A stretch of 64,000 nucleotides of DNA from Bradyrhizobium genomosp. I (2014) (GCF_000261685.1 NZ_AJQE01000126.1:1-64000), one strand, 5' to 3'; counted from the first letter of the stretch, positions 17,895 to 27,369 are shown. The notes: generated by a model not told the origin, from the sequence alone. Translations and numbers: made by a program.

Positions 17895-19064
17895 ATGGTG
17901 GCGCGCGCGCAGGGTTGCGGCTCGCGAATGCTGACGAGGATCTCTTTCGTTCCGGGTGAAAAGCAGCTTTTAGGCCGCTTCTGGCAGAGTGCCTCGGGAT
18001 ACTGGCACGGACCAACGGCGTGGACAGCGTGGCTTCTGGTGGTCGCATTGATCGTCAACGTCATCCTGCAACTCCTGACGCAGTACGGCCTCAACTTCTG
18101 GAATCGTGACTTCTTCAACGCCATTGGCCGGAAGGACAAGGCGGAACTTCTGTCCCAGGCGTTCCGGTTTCTGCCGCTGGCGGCGGCGAGCATCGCCTTG
18201 ACCGTGTTCTCGGTGTGGGCGCGCATGACCCTGCAGCGTTCCTGGCGCGAGTGGTTGAGCAACCGCCTCTATAGCGACTGGCTGGCGGATGATCGTCTTC
18301 CGAAGCGCAACGCAATCCAGGGACATCACGAGGCACCGGAGTATCGCATCGCCGAAGATGCCAAGGTCGCGACCGACCTCCCGATCGATCTGGTCACCGG
18401 CCTGCTTCAGTCGGTGCTCACGATCGCAACCTTCGTGGGGGTGCTATGGTCGGTCGGCGGCAGCCTGGCAATCGATTTCGACGGAATCGCCTTTGCGATT
18501 CCCGGTTACCTCGTCCTCGCCGTGATCGCGTATTCCGCACTGCTGGTGATCGGCATCTGGCTGACGGCCGGCCGCCTGACGCGGGTCATCGAGGAAAACA
18601 AGCGCATGGAAGCCGAACTGCGGGCGATTGGAACACATGTGCGCGAGATCGGCGAAGGCAAGGTGGTGCAGGAGCCCGGCATGAACGGCCGTCACGCCGT
18701 TGGCGCTGCCTTGAAAGCCGTGATTGCGATCTGGCGAATCTACTGCTGGCAATTGATGCGGATGACGCTGGTCACTTATACGGGGCTTCTGGTGACGCCG
18801 GTGGTCGGCCTCCTGCTTTGCCTCCCCAAGTACCTTGGCGACACGATGACGCTGGGCGAAGTGGTTCAGGCTTCAGCGGCATTCGTCGTGGTCCAGACCG
18901 CGTTCAACTGGTTCACGGACAATTATGCCAAGCTCGCGGAATGGACCGCCTCCGCCAACCGGGTTGCCGAGCTCCTGCTGGCGCTGGATGCGGATCACCC
19001 GCCCGACGCTGATGCGGGGCATCGATCGATCCCTGCCAACCGCATCGTGCCGTCGGACGCCTGA
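17895..19064 (+). CDS. SbmA/BacA-like transporter membrane protein without an ATPase domain
   Basis: A 389-residue membrane protein with about six to seven predicted membrane segments. It matches the membrane half of the SbmA/BacA and YddA/BclA families: LQRSWREWLSNRLYSDWLA, then PEYRIAEDAKVATDLPIDL, the segment that in relatives reads NPDQRI-D. It stops at about residue 389, before any Walker A, and the next gene (purC) is on the other strand. It is therefore either a true SbmA/BacA-type proton-driven peptide importer (about 400-420 residues) or the membrane half of an exporter that lost its nucleotide-binding domain. The start is uncertain; ATG 17928 is an alternative. Confidence 0.72.
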   Translation: MVARAQGCGSRMLTRISFVPGEKQLLGRFWQSASGYWHGPTAWTAWLLVVALIVNVILQLLTQYGLNFWNRDFFNAIGRKDKAELLSQAFRFLPLAAASIALTVFSVWARMTLQRSWREWLSNRLYSDWLADDRLPKRNAIQGHHEAPEYRIAEDAKVATDLPIDLVTGLLQSVLTIATFVGVLWSVGGSLAIDFDGIAFAIPGYLVLAVIAYSALLVIGIWLTAGRLTRVIEENKRMEAELRAIGTHVREIGEGKVVQEPGMNGRHAVGAALKAVIAIWRIYCWQLMRMTLVTYTGLLVTPVVGLLLCLPKYLGDTMTLGEVVQASAAFVVVQTAFNWFTDNYAKLAEWTASANRVAELLLALDADHPPDADAGHRSIPANRIVPSDA

Positions 19065-19100
19065 GACAAAGCGCCTCGCGTCGGGACGACAAAGGGGTGG

Positions 19101-20015
19101 CTAAATCTTCAGCTCTTTCCCCGTCACGCGCCGATACGCTTCCAGATATCGCTTGCTGGTTGCATCGACCACGCTGGCCGGCAGTGGGGGCGGCGGGGCG
19201 TCGCCGTTCCAGCGGCCGGCGCGGCGCTCGACGTCGAGATAGTCGCGCAGGGGCTGCTTGTCGAAGCTCGCCTGCGGCTGGCCGGGCCTGTAGGCATCCA
19301 CTGCCCAGAAGCGCGAGGAATCCGGCGTCATCACCTCGTCGATCAGGATGATGCGTCCGTCCTTGTCGCGGCCGAACTCGAATTTGGTGTCGGCGATGAT
19401 GATGCCCTGCTCGCGCGCCAGCTCCTCGCCGAGCGTGTAGATCGCGCGCGTCATGCTCTCGAGCGTGTAGGCGACCTCGTCGCCGACCACCGCGCGCATC
19501 TTCGCGATGGTGATGTTCTCGTCGTGGCCGCTCTCGGCCTTGGTCGCCGGGCTGAAGATCGCAGGCTCCAGCTTCTCGCTCTCGACGAGGTCCGCCTTCA
19601 GCTTCTCGCCGGCCAGCGTGCCGCTCGCAGCATATTCCTTCCAGGCGGAGCCCGACAGATAGCCGCGGATGACGCATTCGATCGGAAACACGGTGGTCCG
19701 CTTGCATAGCATGGCGCGGCCGAGGATCTCGGCGCGGTGCGGCTCCAACGCCGGCACGGCCGCGACGACCTCGTCGGTGTCCGCGCTGATCATGTGGTGC
19801 GGCACCACGCCTTCGAGCTCATTGAACCAGAACGCGCTGATCTGCGTCAGCACCGCGCCCTTCATCGGAATGGTCTCGCCCATCACCACGTCGAAGGCGC
19901 TGATGCGGTCGGTGGTGACGAGCAGCAGGCGGTCTTCGTCGACGGCGTAGATATCGCGCACCTTGCCGCGTCCGATCTTGGGCAGGGGCAGGTCGCTGGA
20001 GAGCATGGTGGTCAT
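19101..20015 (-). CDS. purC: Phosphoribosylaminoimidazole-succinocarboxamide synthase
   Basis: SAICAR synthetase of 304 residues, step 8 of IMP synthesis (CAIR + Asp + ATP). It is the longer form seen in yeast and many alphaproteobacteria. [28 protein letters not shown] is the N-terminal nucleotide region, followed by [16 protein letters not shown] and later DTKFEFG. ATG 20015 is chosen because GAAGG lies upstream; a TTG two codons earlier and an ATG three codons later are possible. Many rhizobia have a second, short PurC in the purSQL cluster, so this may be a paralogue. Confidence 0.92.
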   Translation of the reverse strand: MTTMLSSDLPLPKIGRGKVRDIYAVDEDRLLLVTTDRISAFDVVMGETIPMKGAVLTQISAFWFNELEGVVPHHMISADTDEVVAAVPALEPHRAEILGRAMLCKRTTVFPIECVIRGYLSGSAWKEYAASGTLAGEKLKADLVESEKLEPAIFSPATKAESGHDENITIAKMRAVVGDEVAYTLESMTRAIYTLGEELAREQGIIIADTKFEFGRDKDGRIILIDEVMTPDSSRFWAVDAYRPGQPQASFDKQPLRDYLDVERRAGRWNGDAPPPPLPASVVDATSKRYLEAYRRVTGKELKI

Positions 20016-20078
20016 CGACAAGGCCTTCGCACGAGGAATCCGGCCGCGCCTGGTCGCGCGGCCGGAAACCGGAATAGC

Positions 20079-20996
20079 CTATTCCGGCAGCGGAATGAAC
20101 TCATGTTCCTGCGGAACTGCGGCGAAGCGGCCGGTTTTCCAGTCCTGCTTGGCCTGCTCGATCCGCTCCTTGCTGGAGGAGACGAAATTCCACCAGATGT
20201 GGCGCGGGCCTTCGAGCGCATCGCCGCCGAGAAACATCATCCGCGTCGCCCTGAGCGCCTTCACGGTGATGCGGTCGCCGGGCCGGAAGATCAGCAGCCG
20301 CGGCCCCTCGTAACGTTCGTTCGCGATCTCGACCTCGCCGTCCACCAGGTAAATCGCGCGCTCCTCATGATCAGGATCGAGCGGCACCGTGGCGTCCGCG
20401 ACTGCCGTGACCTCGGTGTAGAACCAGGGCGACACCATCGTGACGGGCGAGGCGATGCCGAACGACGAGCCCGCGATCACGCGTGCCGTAAAATCGCGCT
20501 CGGAGATCATCGGCAGGTCGCCGGCGGCGTAGTGCTGGAACGACGGCGCGATCTCTTCCGCTCCGGCCGGCAGCGCGATCCAGCTTTGCAGCCCCAGCAT
20601 CTTCTGTCCCGAAGCGCGCTGCGCATCCGGCGTGCGTTCGGAATGGGCGATGCCGCGCCCGGCCGTCATCAAGTTCATCGCGCCCGGCGCGATCTCCTGG
20701 ACGTTGCCCTCGCTGTCGCGATGCATGATCGCGCCGTCGAACAGATAGGTGACGGTGGCAAGCCCGATATGCGGATGCGGCCGCACGTCCATGCCCTTGC
20801 CTGAGACGAACTGCACCGGTCCGAAATGGTCGAAGAAGATGAAGGGCCCGACCATCTGCCGCTTGCCATGCGGCAGCGCCCGCCGCACGGCGAAGCCGTC
20901 GCCGAGGTCGCGCGTGCGCGGCACGATGACGAGATCGAGCGCATCGCAGGACATGGGATCGCCGAGCACGGGATCGTTGGAGGGTTGCCAGCTCAT
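20079..20996 (-). CDS. Pirin-family protein
   Basis: Bicupin of 305 residues. The N-terminal cupin carries the metal ligands HPHIGLATVTYLFDG (two His) and GRGIAHSERTP (His and Glu), all intact. Bacterial pirins bind iron; some have quercetinase activity and others modulate enzymes such as pyruvate dehydrogenase. The C-terminal cupin (about 175-285) has no clear metal set, as is normal. It lies 63 bases upstream of purC on the same strand and may be co-transcribed with it. Confidence 0.92.
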   Translation of the reverse strand: MSWQPSNDPVLGDPMSCDALDLVIVPRTRDLGDGFAVRRALPHGKRQMVGPFIFFDHFGPVQFVSGKGMDVRPHPHIGLATVTYLFDGAIMHRDSEGNVQEIAPGAMNLMTAGRGIAHSERTPDAQRASGQKMLGLQSWIALPAGAEEIAPSFQHYAAGDLPMISERDFTARVIAGSSFGIASPVTMVSPWFYTEVTAVADATVPLDPDHEERAIYLVDGEVEIANERYEGPRLLIFRPGDRITVKALRATRMMFLGGDALEGPRHIWWNFVSSSKERIEQAKQDWKTGRFAAVPQEHEFIPLPE

Positions 20997-21081
20997 GGGT
21001 AGGTTCCTTGTTGGGCTTTGTTGGACGCGAGCCTAGCACGAATTTGCAGCGTCGTCGCGACGAAGCCCACCCCAGACTCCG

Positions 21082-21187
21082 CTGTCATGCCCCGGCTTGA
21101 CCGGGGCATCCAGTACGCCGAGGCCGATCGATTCGACCACTGCTGTCTCGGTGTACTGGATCGCCCGGTCGAGCCGGGCGATGACAG
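21082..21187. repeat. Intergenic palindromic repeat, class E variant
   Basis: Between the divergent pirin and AraC genes. Outer arms are CTGTCAT and ATGACAG, with internal hairpins CCCCGGCTTGACCGGGG and GCCCGGTCGAGCCGGGC, and CCAGTAC pairing with GTACTGG. Its arrangement (CATCCAGTAC ... GTACTGGAT) also relates it to the fragment at 55395-55498. Confidence 0.8.
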
Positions 21188-21292
21188 TGGAGAGTGAAAC
21201 TGCGCTAACCCTGGGATGAGGATGGTCCTTGAAAAAGCAAGCGCAACAACCGATGTTCGGCTGCCTTCAACCGCGACGGTTCGCCCCAGCCG

Positions 21293-22345
21293 ATGACCCT
21301 TGCCGCAACCGAGCTTGCCTTTCGCGCCGCGTCCGTCGCGCTGCTGCTGGTGCTGGCTGCGTCATTGGCCTCCGACTTCCGCAATGTGCTGGCAGCCCGG
21401 CTCGGCGCGGCGTTCGCGCTGGGCTCGGCCGCGCATGCTGCGAGCTATTCCATCGGCGCCTCTTCGCTGGTCGCGGGCTGGCACGCGCCGCTGATTGCAT
21501 TGTCGACAGGCAACATCGTCGTGTTCTGGCTGTTCACGCGTGCGCTGTTCGACGACGAGTTTCGGTTGCGCTGGTGGCACGGATTGGTCTGGGCCGCGGT
21601 GACGACCTTCAGTTTCGCGGGGTGCGTCTGGATTGCACCAAGCGGCCACGTGCGGTTCTCCGTGACTGCGGTCAATCTCATCGTGCTCGGTTTCATCGCG
21701 CTTGCGATTGGGCAGACGATCGTCTCGTGGCCGGCCGATCTGGTGGAGCGGCGGCGGCGCGTTCGGGTCTTCATCGTCTGCGCTGCGGCGCTCTATGGCG
21801 GGTTGAACGCGCTGCTCCAGATTGCGATCGGCGGCAGTGCCGGCGACGTCGCCGACACCATCAATGCCGGTGCGCTCGCCTGCGTCGTCGCGATCATCGC
21901 CTATGCGATGATGCGCGTCGATGGCGCCGATCTGTTTCCGGCGTCGGTGGCTGCGCCGACAATGGCCAAGCCGGCGGCATTCGATGAATCCGCCGACCGA
22001 AAACTGATCGACGCACTGATGCGGCTGATGGCGGACGAGCGGGTCTATCGCCAGGAAAACATCACCATCGGCGTGCTGGCGGGCCGGCTGAAGATTCCCG
22101 AATACCGGCTGCGCCGGCTGATCAATCAGCGCCTCGGCTACCGCAACTTCAACATGTTCCTGAACAATCACCGCATCGAGGAGGCCAAGGCCGCGCTCGC
22201 CGATCCCGCCCAGGCCGAGGTCCCCGTCATCACCATCGCCATGGACGCCGGCTTCCAGTCTTTGGGGCCGTTCAACCGCGCTTTCAAGGCGGTCACCGGC
22301 GTGACGCCGACGGAGTACCGGCGGCTCAAGGTGAATGCGGCGTGA
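21293..22345 (+). CDS. AraC-family transcriptional regulator with N-terminal membrane domain
   Basis: A 350-residue protein with about six to seven membrane segments in residues 1-215 and an AraC DNA-binding domain at about 240-345. The first HTH region is MLAGRLKIPEYRLRRLINQRLGYRNF-like (GVLAGRLKIPEYRLRRL) and the second ends SLGPFNRAFKAVTGVTPTEYRR. The membrane part may sense an envelope signal or ligand; no periplasmic loop of size is seen. The target is not obvious; the adjacent serine hydrolase at 22552 on the same strand is the nearest candidate. Confidence 0.85.
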   Translation: MTLAATELAFRAASVALLLVLAASLASDFRNVLAARLGAAFALGSAAHAASYSIGASSLVAGWHAPLIALSTGNIVVFWLFTRALFDDEFRLRWWHGLVWAAVTTFSFAGCVWIAPSGHVRFSVTAVNLIVLGFIALAIGQTIVSWPADLVERRRRVRVFIVCAAALYGGLNALLQIAIGGSAGDVADTINAGALACVVAIIAYAMMRVDGADLFPASVAAPTMAKPAAFDESADRKLIDALMRLMADERVYRQENITIGVLAGRLKIPEYRLRRLINQRLGYRNFNMFLNNHRIEEAKAALADPAQAEVPVITIAMDAGFQSLGPFNRAFKAVTGVTPTEYRRLKVNAA

Positions 22346-22551
22346 CGGGCTGTTCTTCGCCGCTTCCCGCAAGCGGGACGAGGGGCCGATCGCTGTTTCC
22401 GCAACGTTTCCCTAGACCTCTGAAATAGCTCACCTATTCCAGAATCGACCAGCCCCGCTTCGACTTCGACCAGTCCATTTTTCAAATCCGGCGAGCACGT
22501 CATCCGCACCTCCGGCTTCCTCCCGGCTCGCCCCGAAGCCGGAGAAAGCCC

Positions 22552-24021
22552 GTGACCCGCCGCCGCAAGATCGCCCTCCTCACGACGACCATCGTCTGTG
22601 CCGGCCTCGCGCTCGGCGCCGCCCGGGCCCGCGATGTCCCGAAGGTCGCGACCGGCTTCGTCGCCGACATCCTCTGCTCCGAGACGTTCGTCTCCGGCCT
22701 CGATGTCAGGCGCAATTTCGCCGAGACCAATGACGCGATGCCCGGAACGAGCCTGATCACCTGGGCGATGGACTACCGGGTCGATCGCGTCCGCAAGGAC
22801 GTCACGGTGACGCTGTTCGGCATCGGCCGCAGCCATGCGGCCTATCGCGAGGGGCTCGGCTGCACGCTCGACCATGGCGTGGGAATCGCCGCCGTCGAGC
22901 CGCCCGCAAACGACAGGCAACCCGCGCTGCTGCCCGAGATCGCGGGCCCCGCGATCGTGCCACCGCAAAGTCCCGAGCTTGCGGCCGCGCTCGACCGCGC
23001 CTTCACCGAGCCTGCGCAGCCGCCTTACCGGCGCACCCGCGCGGTGGTCGTGATGAAGTCGGGCCGCGTCATCGCGGAGCGCTATGCCGACGGCATTGGA
23101 CCGGAGACGCCGCTGCTCGGTTTCTCCATGACGAAATCCGTCATCTCGGCCCTGACGGGCGTGCTGGTGCGCCAGGGCAAGCTGAGGCTCGACGGCCCCG
23201 CGCCGGTCGCGGCCTGGAAGGATCCCGGTGATCCCCGACATGCCATCACGGTCGACCAGCTTCTGCGCCACACCGCGGGCCTTGCGCTCGGCAGCTCGTT
23301 GCAGGCGTCGCTCGGCTCCGCCTTCGAGCCGGTGAACCGGATGAAGTTCGTGGAATCGGACATGGCGGCCTATGCCGAAAGCATCCCGCTCGAGACCGCG
23401 CCGGGCACGGCGTGGAACTATCACGACGGCAACATGCTCATTCTCTCGCATCTGATCCGCGATGCGGCCGGCGGCACACCGGAAGGCGCGCTCCGCTTTG
23501 CGCGCCGCGAATTGTTCGCACCCCTCGGCATGCGTCATGTCGTCCTTCAGCTCGACGGCTCGGGCACGATCGAAGGCTCGAGCGAGATGCTGGCATCCGC
23601 GCGCGATTGGGCGCGCTTCGGCCAGCTCTATCTCAATGACGGCATCGCCGGCGGCAAGCGCATTCTCACCGAGGGTTGGGTGAATTACTCGGCCTCGCCG
23701 ACACCAAACGCCTGGGTCGGCATCGGCGCCGGCTTCTGGACCAACCAGGGCGACAGCTTTGGTGCGAGGTTCCGCGTGGCGCAGGGTTGGCCGCGCGATG
23801 CCTTCTTCGCCAAGGGCACGATCGGACAGTACGCCATCGTGATCCCGTCGGAGAAGCTGGTGATCGTGCGGCTCGGCCGCTCGCCGAACGCGCCGCCGGA
23901 AGCGGACGGCGTGTTCGATCTCGTGCGCGATGTGGTGGCGGCGACGCGCATCGTCTCTTCTCCCTCTCCCCGCTTGCGGGGAGAGGGTTGGGGTGAGGGG
24001 GAGTCTGCGCAAGGAAGGTGA
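22552..24021 (+). CDS. Exported serine hydrolase (beta-lactamase / 6-aminohexanoate-dimer hydrolase-like)
   Basis: A 489-residue beta-lactamase-fold hydrolase with an N-terminal signal peptide (TRRRKIALLTTTIVCAGLAL, cleavage near ALGAARA). The nucleophile motif is SMTK in LLGFSMTKSVISAL. WNYHDGNMLILSHLI supplies the tyrosine motif, and KGTIGQYAIVIPSEKLVIV the third. The GTG start at 22552 follows GGAGAAAG. The last 21 residues (SSPSPRLRGEGWGEGESAQ and the end) are read from a palindromic repeat, so the native C-terminus was probably near residue 468. The substrate is unknown; an amide or ester in the periplasm is likely. Confidence 0.83.
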   Translation: MTRRRKIALLTTTIVCAGLALGAARARDVPKVATGFVADILCSETFVSGLDVRRNFAETNDAMPGTSLITWAMDYRVDRVRKDVTVTLFGIGRSHAAYREGLGCTLDHGVGIAAVEPPANDRQPALLPEIAGPAIVPPQSPELAAALDRAFTEPAQPPYRRTRAVVVMKSGRVIAERYADGIGPETPLLGFSMTKSVISALTGVLVRQGKLRLDGPAPVAAWKDPGDPRHAITVDQLLRHTAGLALGSSLQASLGSAFEPVNRMKFVESDMAAYAESIPLETAPGTAWNYHDGNMLILSHLIRDAAGGTPEGALRFARRELFAPLGMRHVVLQLDGSGTIEGSSEMLASARDWARFGQLYLNDGIAGGKRILTEGWVNYSASPTPNAWVGIGAGFWTNQGDSFGARFRVAQGWPRDAFFAKGTIGQYAIVIPSEKLVIVRLGRSPNAPPEADGVFDLVRDVVAATRIVSSPSPRLRGEGWGEGESAQGR

Positions 24022-24111
24022 GAGCTGGACTCGCGGAGAGTTCCCCTCACCCGGTATCCAAGCTGGCGCTTGGATACCGGCCTCTTCCCGCAAGCGGGGA
24101 AAGGCGAAGAG
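23955..24111. repeat. Palindromic repeat, class C, invading a gene 3' end
   Basis: Repeat with hairpins TCTCCCCGCTTGCGGGGAGA near 23965-23984, GGTGAGGGG against CCCCTCACC, the perfect palindrome GGTATCCAAG/CTTGGATACC, and TTCCCGCAAGCGGGGAA. It overlaps the last 21 codons of the serine hydrolase and fills the gap to the convergent MmgE/PrpD gene. A fragment of the same class lies at 29426-29455. Confidence 0.85.
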
Positions 24112-24115
24112 AGCC

Positions 24116-25483
24116 CTACCGCCCCAATTCCGTCGCCTTGGTCACGCGGTCGAACCGCTCCAGCGTCATGATCGCGTCGGCGAACTTCTCCGCCCGCGCG
24201 TTCAGCACCGGGCGTGCCAGCGTCAGGAATTTCTGCTGCATCGCCTGCGTGTCGGGGAACGAGGTCGGCTCGCCGGACGGATCCGCATAGAGCCGTTCAT
24301 GCACACCGTCGTCCGTCGTGATGCTGACGCGCGCGCCAAAGGGATGGGTGCGGCCGACCTCGAGGCGATCGTCCTGCACCACGTCGAACTTGTCGGCGAG
24401 CGCGTCGATCGCGGCGTCGCCGAGCCGGTTGTAGTCGTCCCAGCCGAACGAGCCCTGGTCGAGCGCGAGCGCGCCGGTGAAGAACATCGAGAACTGGCCG
24501 CCGACGATCGAGCGCGGATGCCGCTTGGTTGCGGCATCGCCGGTCAGGGTGATGCCGTTGCGGTGCAGGCCGATCTCGACGCGCTTGACCTGGTCCGGCG
24601 TCAGATTGTGCTCGCGCCGCATCGCGATCAGCGCGTCGATCGCGGCGTGGGTATAGCGGCAGCTCGGATAGGGTTTTACGCCGATCTTCATCGTTTCGTA
24701 GGTCTTGCCGAGCTCGGCCACCGCCTTGTCCGGATGCGCGTCGTCGGTGTAGCCGGCAAGCAGACCGTGCTTGCCCTCAATTGACTCGGTCGCGCCGACG
24801 AAATCGTTGCGCGCCAGCGTGGCGGCAATCACGCCGTTCATCGCGGCGGCGCCGACCTGGTAGCGCTTGTTCCAGGCGCCGTTGACCAAAAATTGCAGCG
24901 AGCCCGCGGCCTGGCTGCCGGAGACGCCGAAGGCGGCGATGAGCTGCTTCTCGCTGAGGCCGAACAGCTTGCCGGCCGCCGCGGCCGCGCCATAGGTGCC
25001 GGCCGTCGCGGTCGGATGGAAGCCGCGCGCGTAATGCGAGGTCGGATCGAGCGCGTTGCCGAGCCGGCAGCAGACCTCATAGCCCGCAACGATCGCCGTC
25101 AGCACGTCGCGGCCCGACGCGCCCACCATTTCGCCGACGGCGAAGGCAGCCGGAACCACCGGCGCGCTCGGATGCAGCGAGGAATCGGCGTGGGTGTCGT
25201 CGAAGTCGAGGGAATGGCCGAGCGCACCGTTGAGCAGCGCCGCGACCGCCGGCGTCCAGGTTTTGGCATCGCCGAACACGGTCGATTCGCCCCTGGTGTC
25301 GAGCGCCAGCGCCTCCAGCATTTTCAGCATCGACGGGGTCGATTCCGCCTCGCGCCTCGCCCGGATCGCGCTGCCGAGGAAATCCAGCGTCAGCACTTTT
25401 GCGCGATCCAGCACCTCCGCCGGAATATCCTGGTATTTCAGGTTGAAGACGTAGGCGGCGAGCGTTGCGGTTTCAAAGGCCAT
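24116..25483 (-). CDS. MmgE/PrpD-family protein
   Basis: A 455-residue protein of the MmgE/PrpD (2-methylcitrate dehydratase / cis-aconitate decarboxylase) fold. Signatures include LGHSLDFDDTHADSSLHPSAPVVPAAFA near residues 85-113, GYEVCCRLG, and GFHPTATAGTYGAAAAAGKL. These map to the active-site region of the family. No prpB/prpC lies nearby, so the methylcitrate cycle is not implied, and the substrate is unknown. It ends within five bases of the class C repeat. Confidence 0.88.
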   Translation of the reverse strand: MAFETATLAAYVFNLKYQDIPAEVLDRAKVLTLDFLGSAIRARREAESTPSMLKMLEALALDTRGESTVFGDAKTWTPAVAALLNGALGHSLDFDDTHADSSLHPSAPVVPAAFAVGEMVGASGRDVLTAIVAGYEVCCRLGNALDPTSHYARGFHPTATAGTYGAAAAAGKLFGLSEKQLIAAFGVSGSQAAGSLQFLVNGAWNKRYQVGAAAMNGVIAATLARNDFVGATESIEGKHGLLAGYTDDAHPDKAVAELGKTYETMKIGVKPYPSCRYTHAAIDALIAMRREHNLTPDQVKRVEIGLHRNGITLTGDAATKRHPRSIVGGQFSMFFTGALALDQGSFGWDDYNRLGDAAIDALADKFDVVQDDRLEVGRTHPFGARVSITTDDGVHERLYADPSGEPTSFPDTQAMQQKFLTLARPVLNARAEKFADAIMTLERFDRVTKATELGR

Positions 25484-25601
25484 CGTGTTTCCTCGTTTTG
25501 GCGCGCAAGTTAGGCGGGCTGATTTGGCCTTTCAAGCGGCCTTGGGGCTGCGGGCATCAGCCATGCTTTTGCTTGGCTTCCAGGATCGGACCGGGACTTC
25601 G

Positions 25602-26717
25602 ATGGCACTCGGAAAAGAGCTGTTCGACCACATCAGGTCGCGGCGGACGCAATTGGGGCTGGCGATCCGGGTCACGGTGGCCGCGGCTGCGGCCTATGCG
25701 ATCGCCACCGCGCTGCATCTGCTGCTGCCGCTCTGGGCGGTGCTGACCTCGTTGATCGTGACCCAGATGAGCGTCGGCCGCTCCCTGAAGGCGACGCGCG
25801 ACTACATGCTCGGCACCATCGGCGGCGCCGTCTACGGCGGCGCCATAGCGATCCTGATCCCTTATTCCAGCGAAGCCGGCCTGCTGGGGCTTCTGGTGCT
25901 CTCGGTCGCGCCGCTCGCCTTCATCGCCGCGATCAATCCGAGCCTCAGTGCCGCGACGGTGACCGCGGTGATCGTGCTCCTGGTTCCCACCATGCATCAC
26001 TCCGATCCCATGACCTCGGCGATCGATCGGGTCAGCGAGGTCGCGGTCGGCGCCGTCACGGGTCTGCTGGTCTCGTTCCTGGTGCTGCCCTCGCGCGCGG
26101 TGCGGCAGATCCGCGCCAGCGCGGCGACGCTGCTCGAACTGATCGCGGACGCCTTCACCGAACTGCTCGCAGGACTCACGCGCGGCCGCGACAACGACGC
26201 GCTGCACCGGATCCAGGACGGCATCGGCACCGCCATGGTCAGCCTCAACGCGATCGGCTCCGAAGCCGAGCGCGAGCGCGCCGCGCGCCTGTCGAGCGGT
26301 CCGGACACCGGACCGCTGTTGCGAACGATCCTGCGGCTGCGCCATGACGTCGTGATGATCGGCCGGGCGACGGTCGTGCCATTGCCGATCGACGTGCAGA
26401 CGCGACTATCGGGGCCGCTGACGGAGGTCTCGACGGTGATCGCGCACTTCCTCCGCTCCGCCGCCGCGGCCTTGCGTGAAGGCGCCGGTGCGCCGCCGAT
26501 CCATCCCGTCCACGTCGCGCTCCAGCACTATGCCGAGGCGGTCGCGTCTGTCCGCCAGGACGGCCTGATTCGCGGCCAGCCCGGCGACACCGCCGAGCGC
26601 TTCTTCGCGCTCGGTTTCTCCCTGGAGCAGATGCATCAGAATCTATGCGACCTCGACCGCGTCGTCGGCGAATGGTCGGAGGCGGCGGCCGGCAAGTCCG
26701 CGCGGGTGGCGGAGTAA
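25602..26717 (+). CDS. FUSC-family membrane protein (aromatic acid exporter-like)
   Basis: A 371-residue protein with six predicted membrane segments in residues 15-170 and a long helical cytosolic region (about 175-371). The membrane part (LPLWAVLTSLIVTQMSVGRSL, ATRDYMLGTIGGAVYGG) matches the FUSC/AaeB/YccS fold of hydroxybenzoate exporters and fusaric-acid resistance proteins. It carries one FUSC repeat only, so it would dimerise. ATG 25602 is chosen; ATG 25563 would add 13 residues. There is no membrane-fusion partner next to it. Confidence 0.8.
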   Translation: MALGKELFDHIRSRRTQLGLAIRVTVAAAAAYAIATALHLLLPLWAVLTSLIVTQMSVGRSLKATRDYMLGTIGGAVYGGAIAILIPYSSEAGLLGLLVLSVAPLAFIAAINPSLSAATVTAVIVLLVPTMHHSDPMTSAIDRVSEVAVGAVTGLLVSFLVLPSRAVRQIRASAATLLELIADAFTELLAGLTRGRDNDALHRIQDGIGTAMVSLNAIGSEAERERAARLSSGPDTGPLLRTILRLRHDVVMIGRATVVPLPIDVQTRLSGPLTEVSTVIAHFLRSAAAALREGAGAPPIHPVHVALQHYAEAVASVRQDGLIRGQPGDTAERFFALGFSLEQMHQNLCDLDRVVGEWSEAAAGKSARVAE

Positions 26718-26718
26718 G

Positions 26719-27369
26719 CTACCGCTTGGTCAGGCCCTTGCCTTGCATGCGCCAGACCAGGAGATCGATGCGGTCCTGGCCGAAGAACGGCTCGTTCTCG
26801 AACACGAAGGTCGGCACGCCCCAATGGCCTGATGCCGCGTGGTCCTTCTCGTTCTCCGCGATCACCTGCTCGTAGCGGTCCGGATCTGCTGCGAGGGCCG
26901 TATCCATCGCGGCGAGATCGAAGCCGGCCGCCTCCGCGGCACGGACGAGATGATCGCCCTCGTTCCACCCCGCCACCGAGCCGTCCCACAGCACGCGCGC
27001 GATCGCGGAGGTGAAGTCGAGCGAGCGGCCTTCGAGCTGCGCCATGGCGCCCAGCCGGGTCAGGCGGTGGATGTAGGGCTGCTCGGCGGCAACCTCCAGC
27101 GTCGCCATGTCCTGCACGATCGGGTCAGGCCGGGGAAAGCGGAACGGAATTTTCTCGTATTCCGCCACGCGGGTGGAGTCGCGCACGACATAGCGCGCGA
27201 ATTGCGGATTGGCCTTCTTGAAGAAGCCCGGCACGCGCACTGCGAGCGGATAGACCGGGCGCAGATTGACCACGAGGTCGTAATCCTCGACCAGCTTCAG
27301 CGTCTTGGGCAGTGCCAGATAGCTGAACGGGCTGCGGAAGGAGAAGAAGAGATCGACTGACAAGGTCAT
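26719..27369 (-). CDS. DsbA-fold 2-hydroxychromene-2-carboxylate isomerase-like protein
   Basis: A 216-residue thioredoxin/DsbA-fold protein of the HCCA isomerase/kappa-GST group. The N-terminal VDLFFSFRSPFSYLALPKTL holds the catalytic serine region of the family, and GVPTFVFENEPFFGQDRID the cis-proline segment. Related enzymes isomerise hydroxychromene carboxylates in naphthalene breakdown using glutathione; here no aromatic pathway is nearby, so the substrate is open. The ATG overlaps the DUF2867 stop by four bases. Confidence 0.83.
   Translation of the reverse strand: MTLSVDLFFSFRSPFSYLALPKTLKLVEDYDLVVNLRPVYPLAVRVPGFFKKANPQFARYVVRDSTRVAEYEKIPFRFPRPDPIVQDMATLEVAAEQPYIHRLTRLGAMAQLEGRSLDFTSAIARVLWDGSVAGWNEGDHLVRAAEAAGFDLAAMDTALAADPDRYEQVIAENEKDHAASGHWGVPTFVFENEPFFGQDRIDLLVWRMQGKGLTKR

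Noticed and set aside
22363-22378. Hairpin TTCCCGCAAGCGGGA after the AraC gene as a terminator
   Set aside because: No T-run follows; it looks like a fragment of the class C repeat.
22168-24093. 641-codon minus-strand open frame opposite the AraC and serine hydrolase genes
   Set aside because: The plus strand holds the AraC HTH and the SMTK hydrolase motifs; the antisense frame is low-complexity and resembles no protein.
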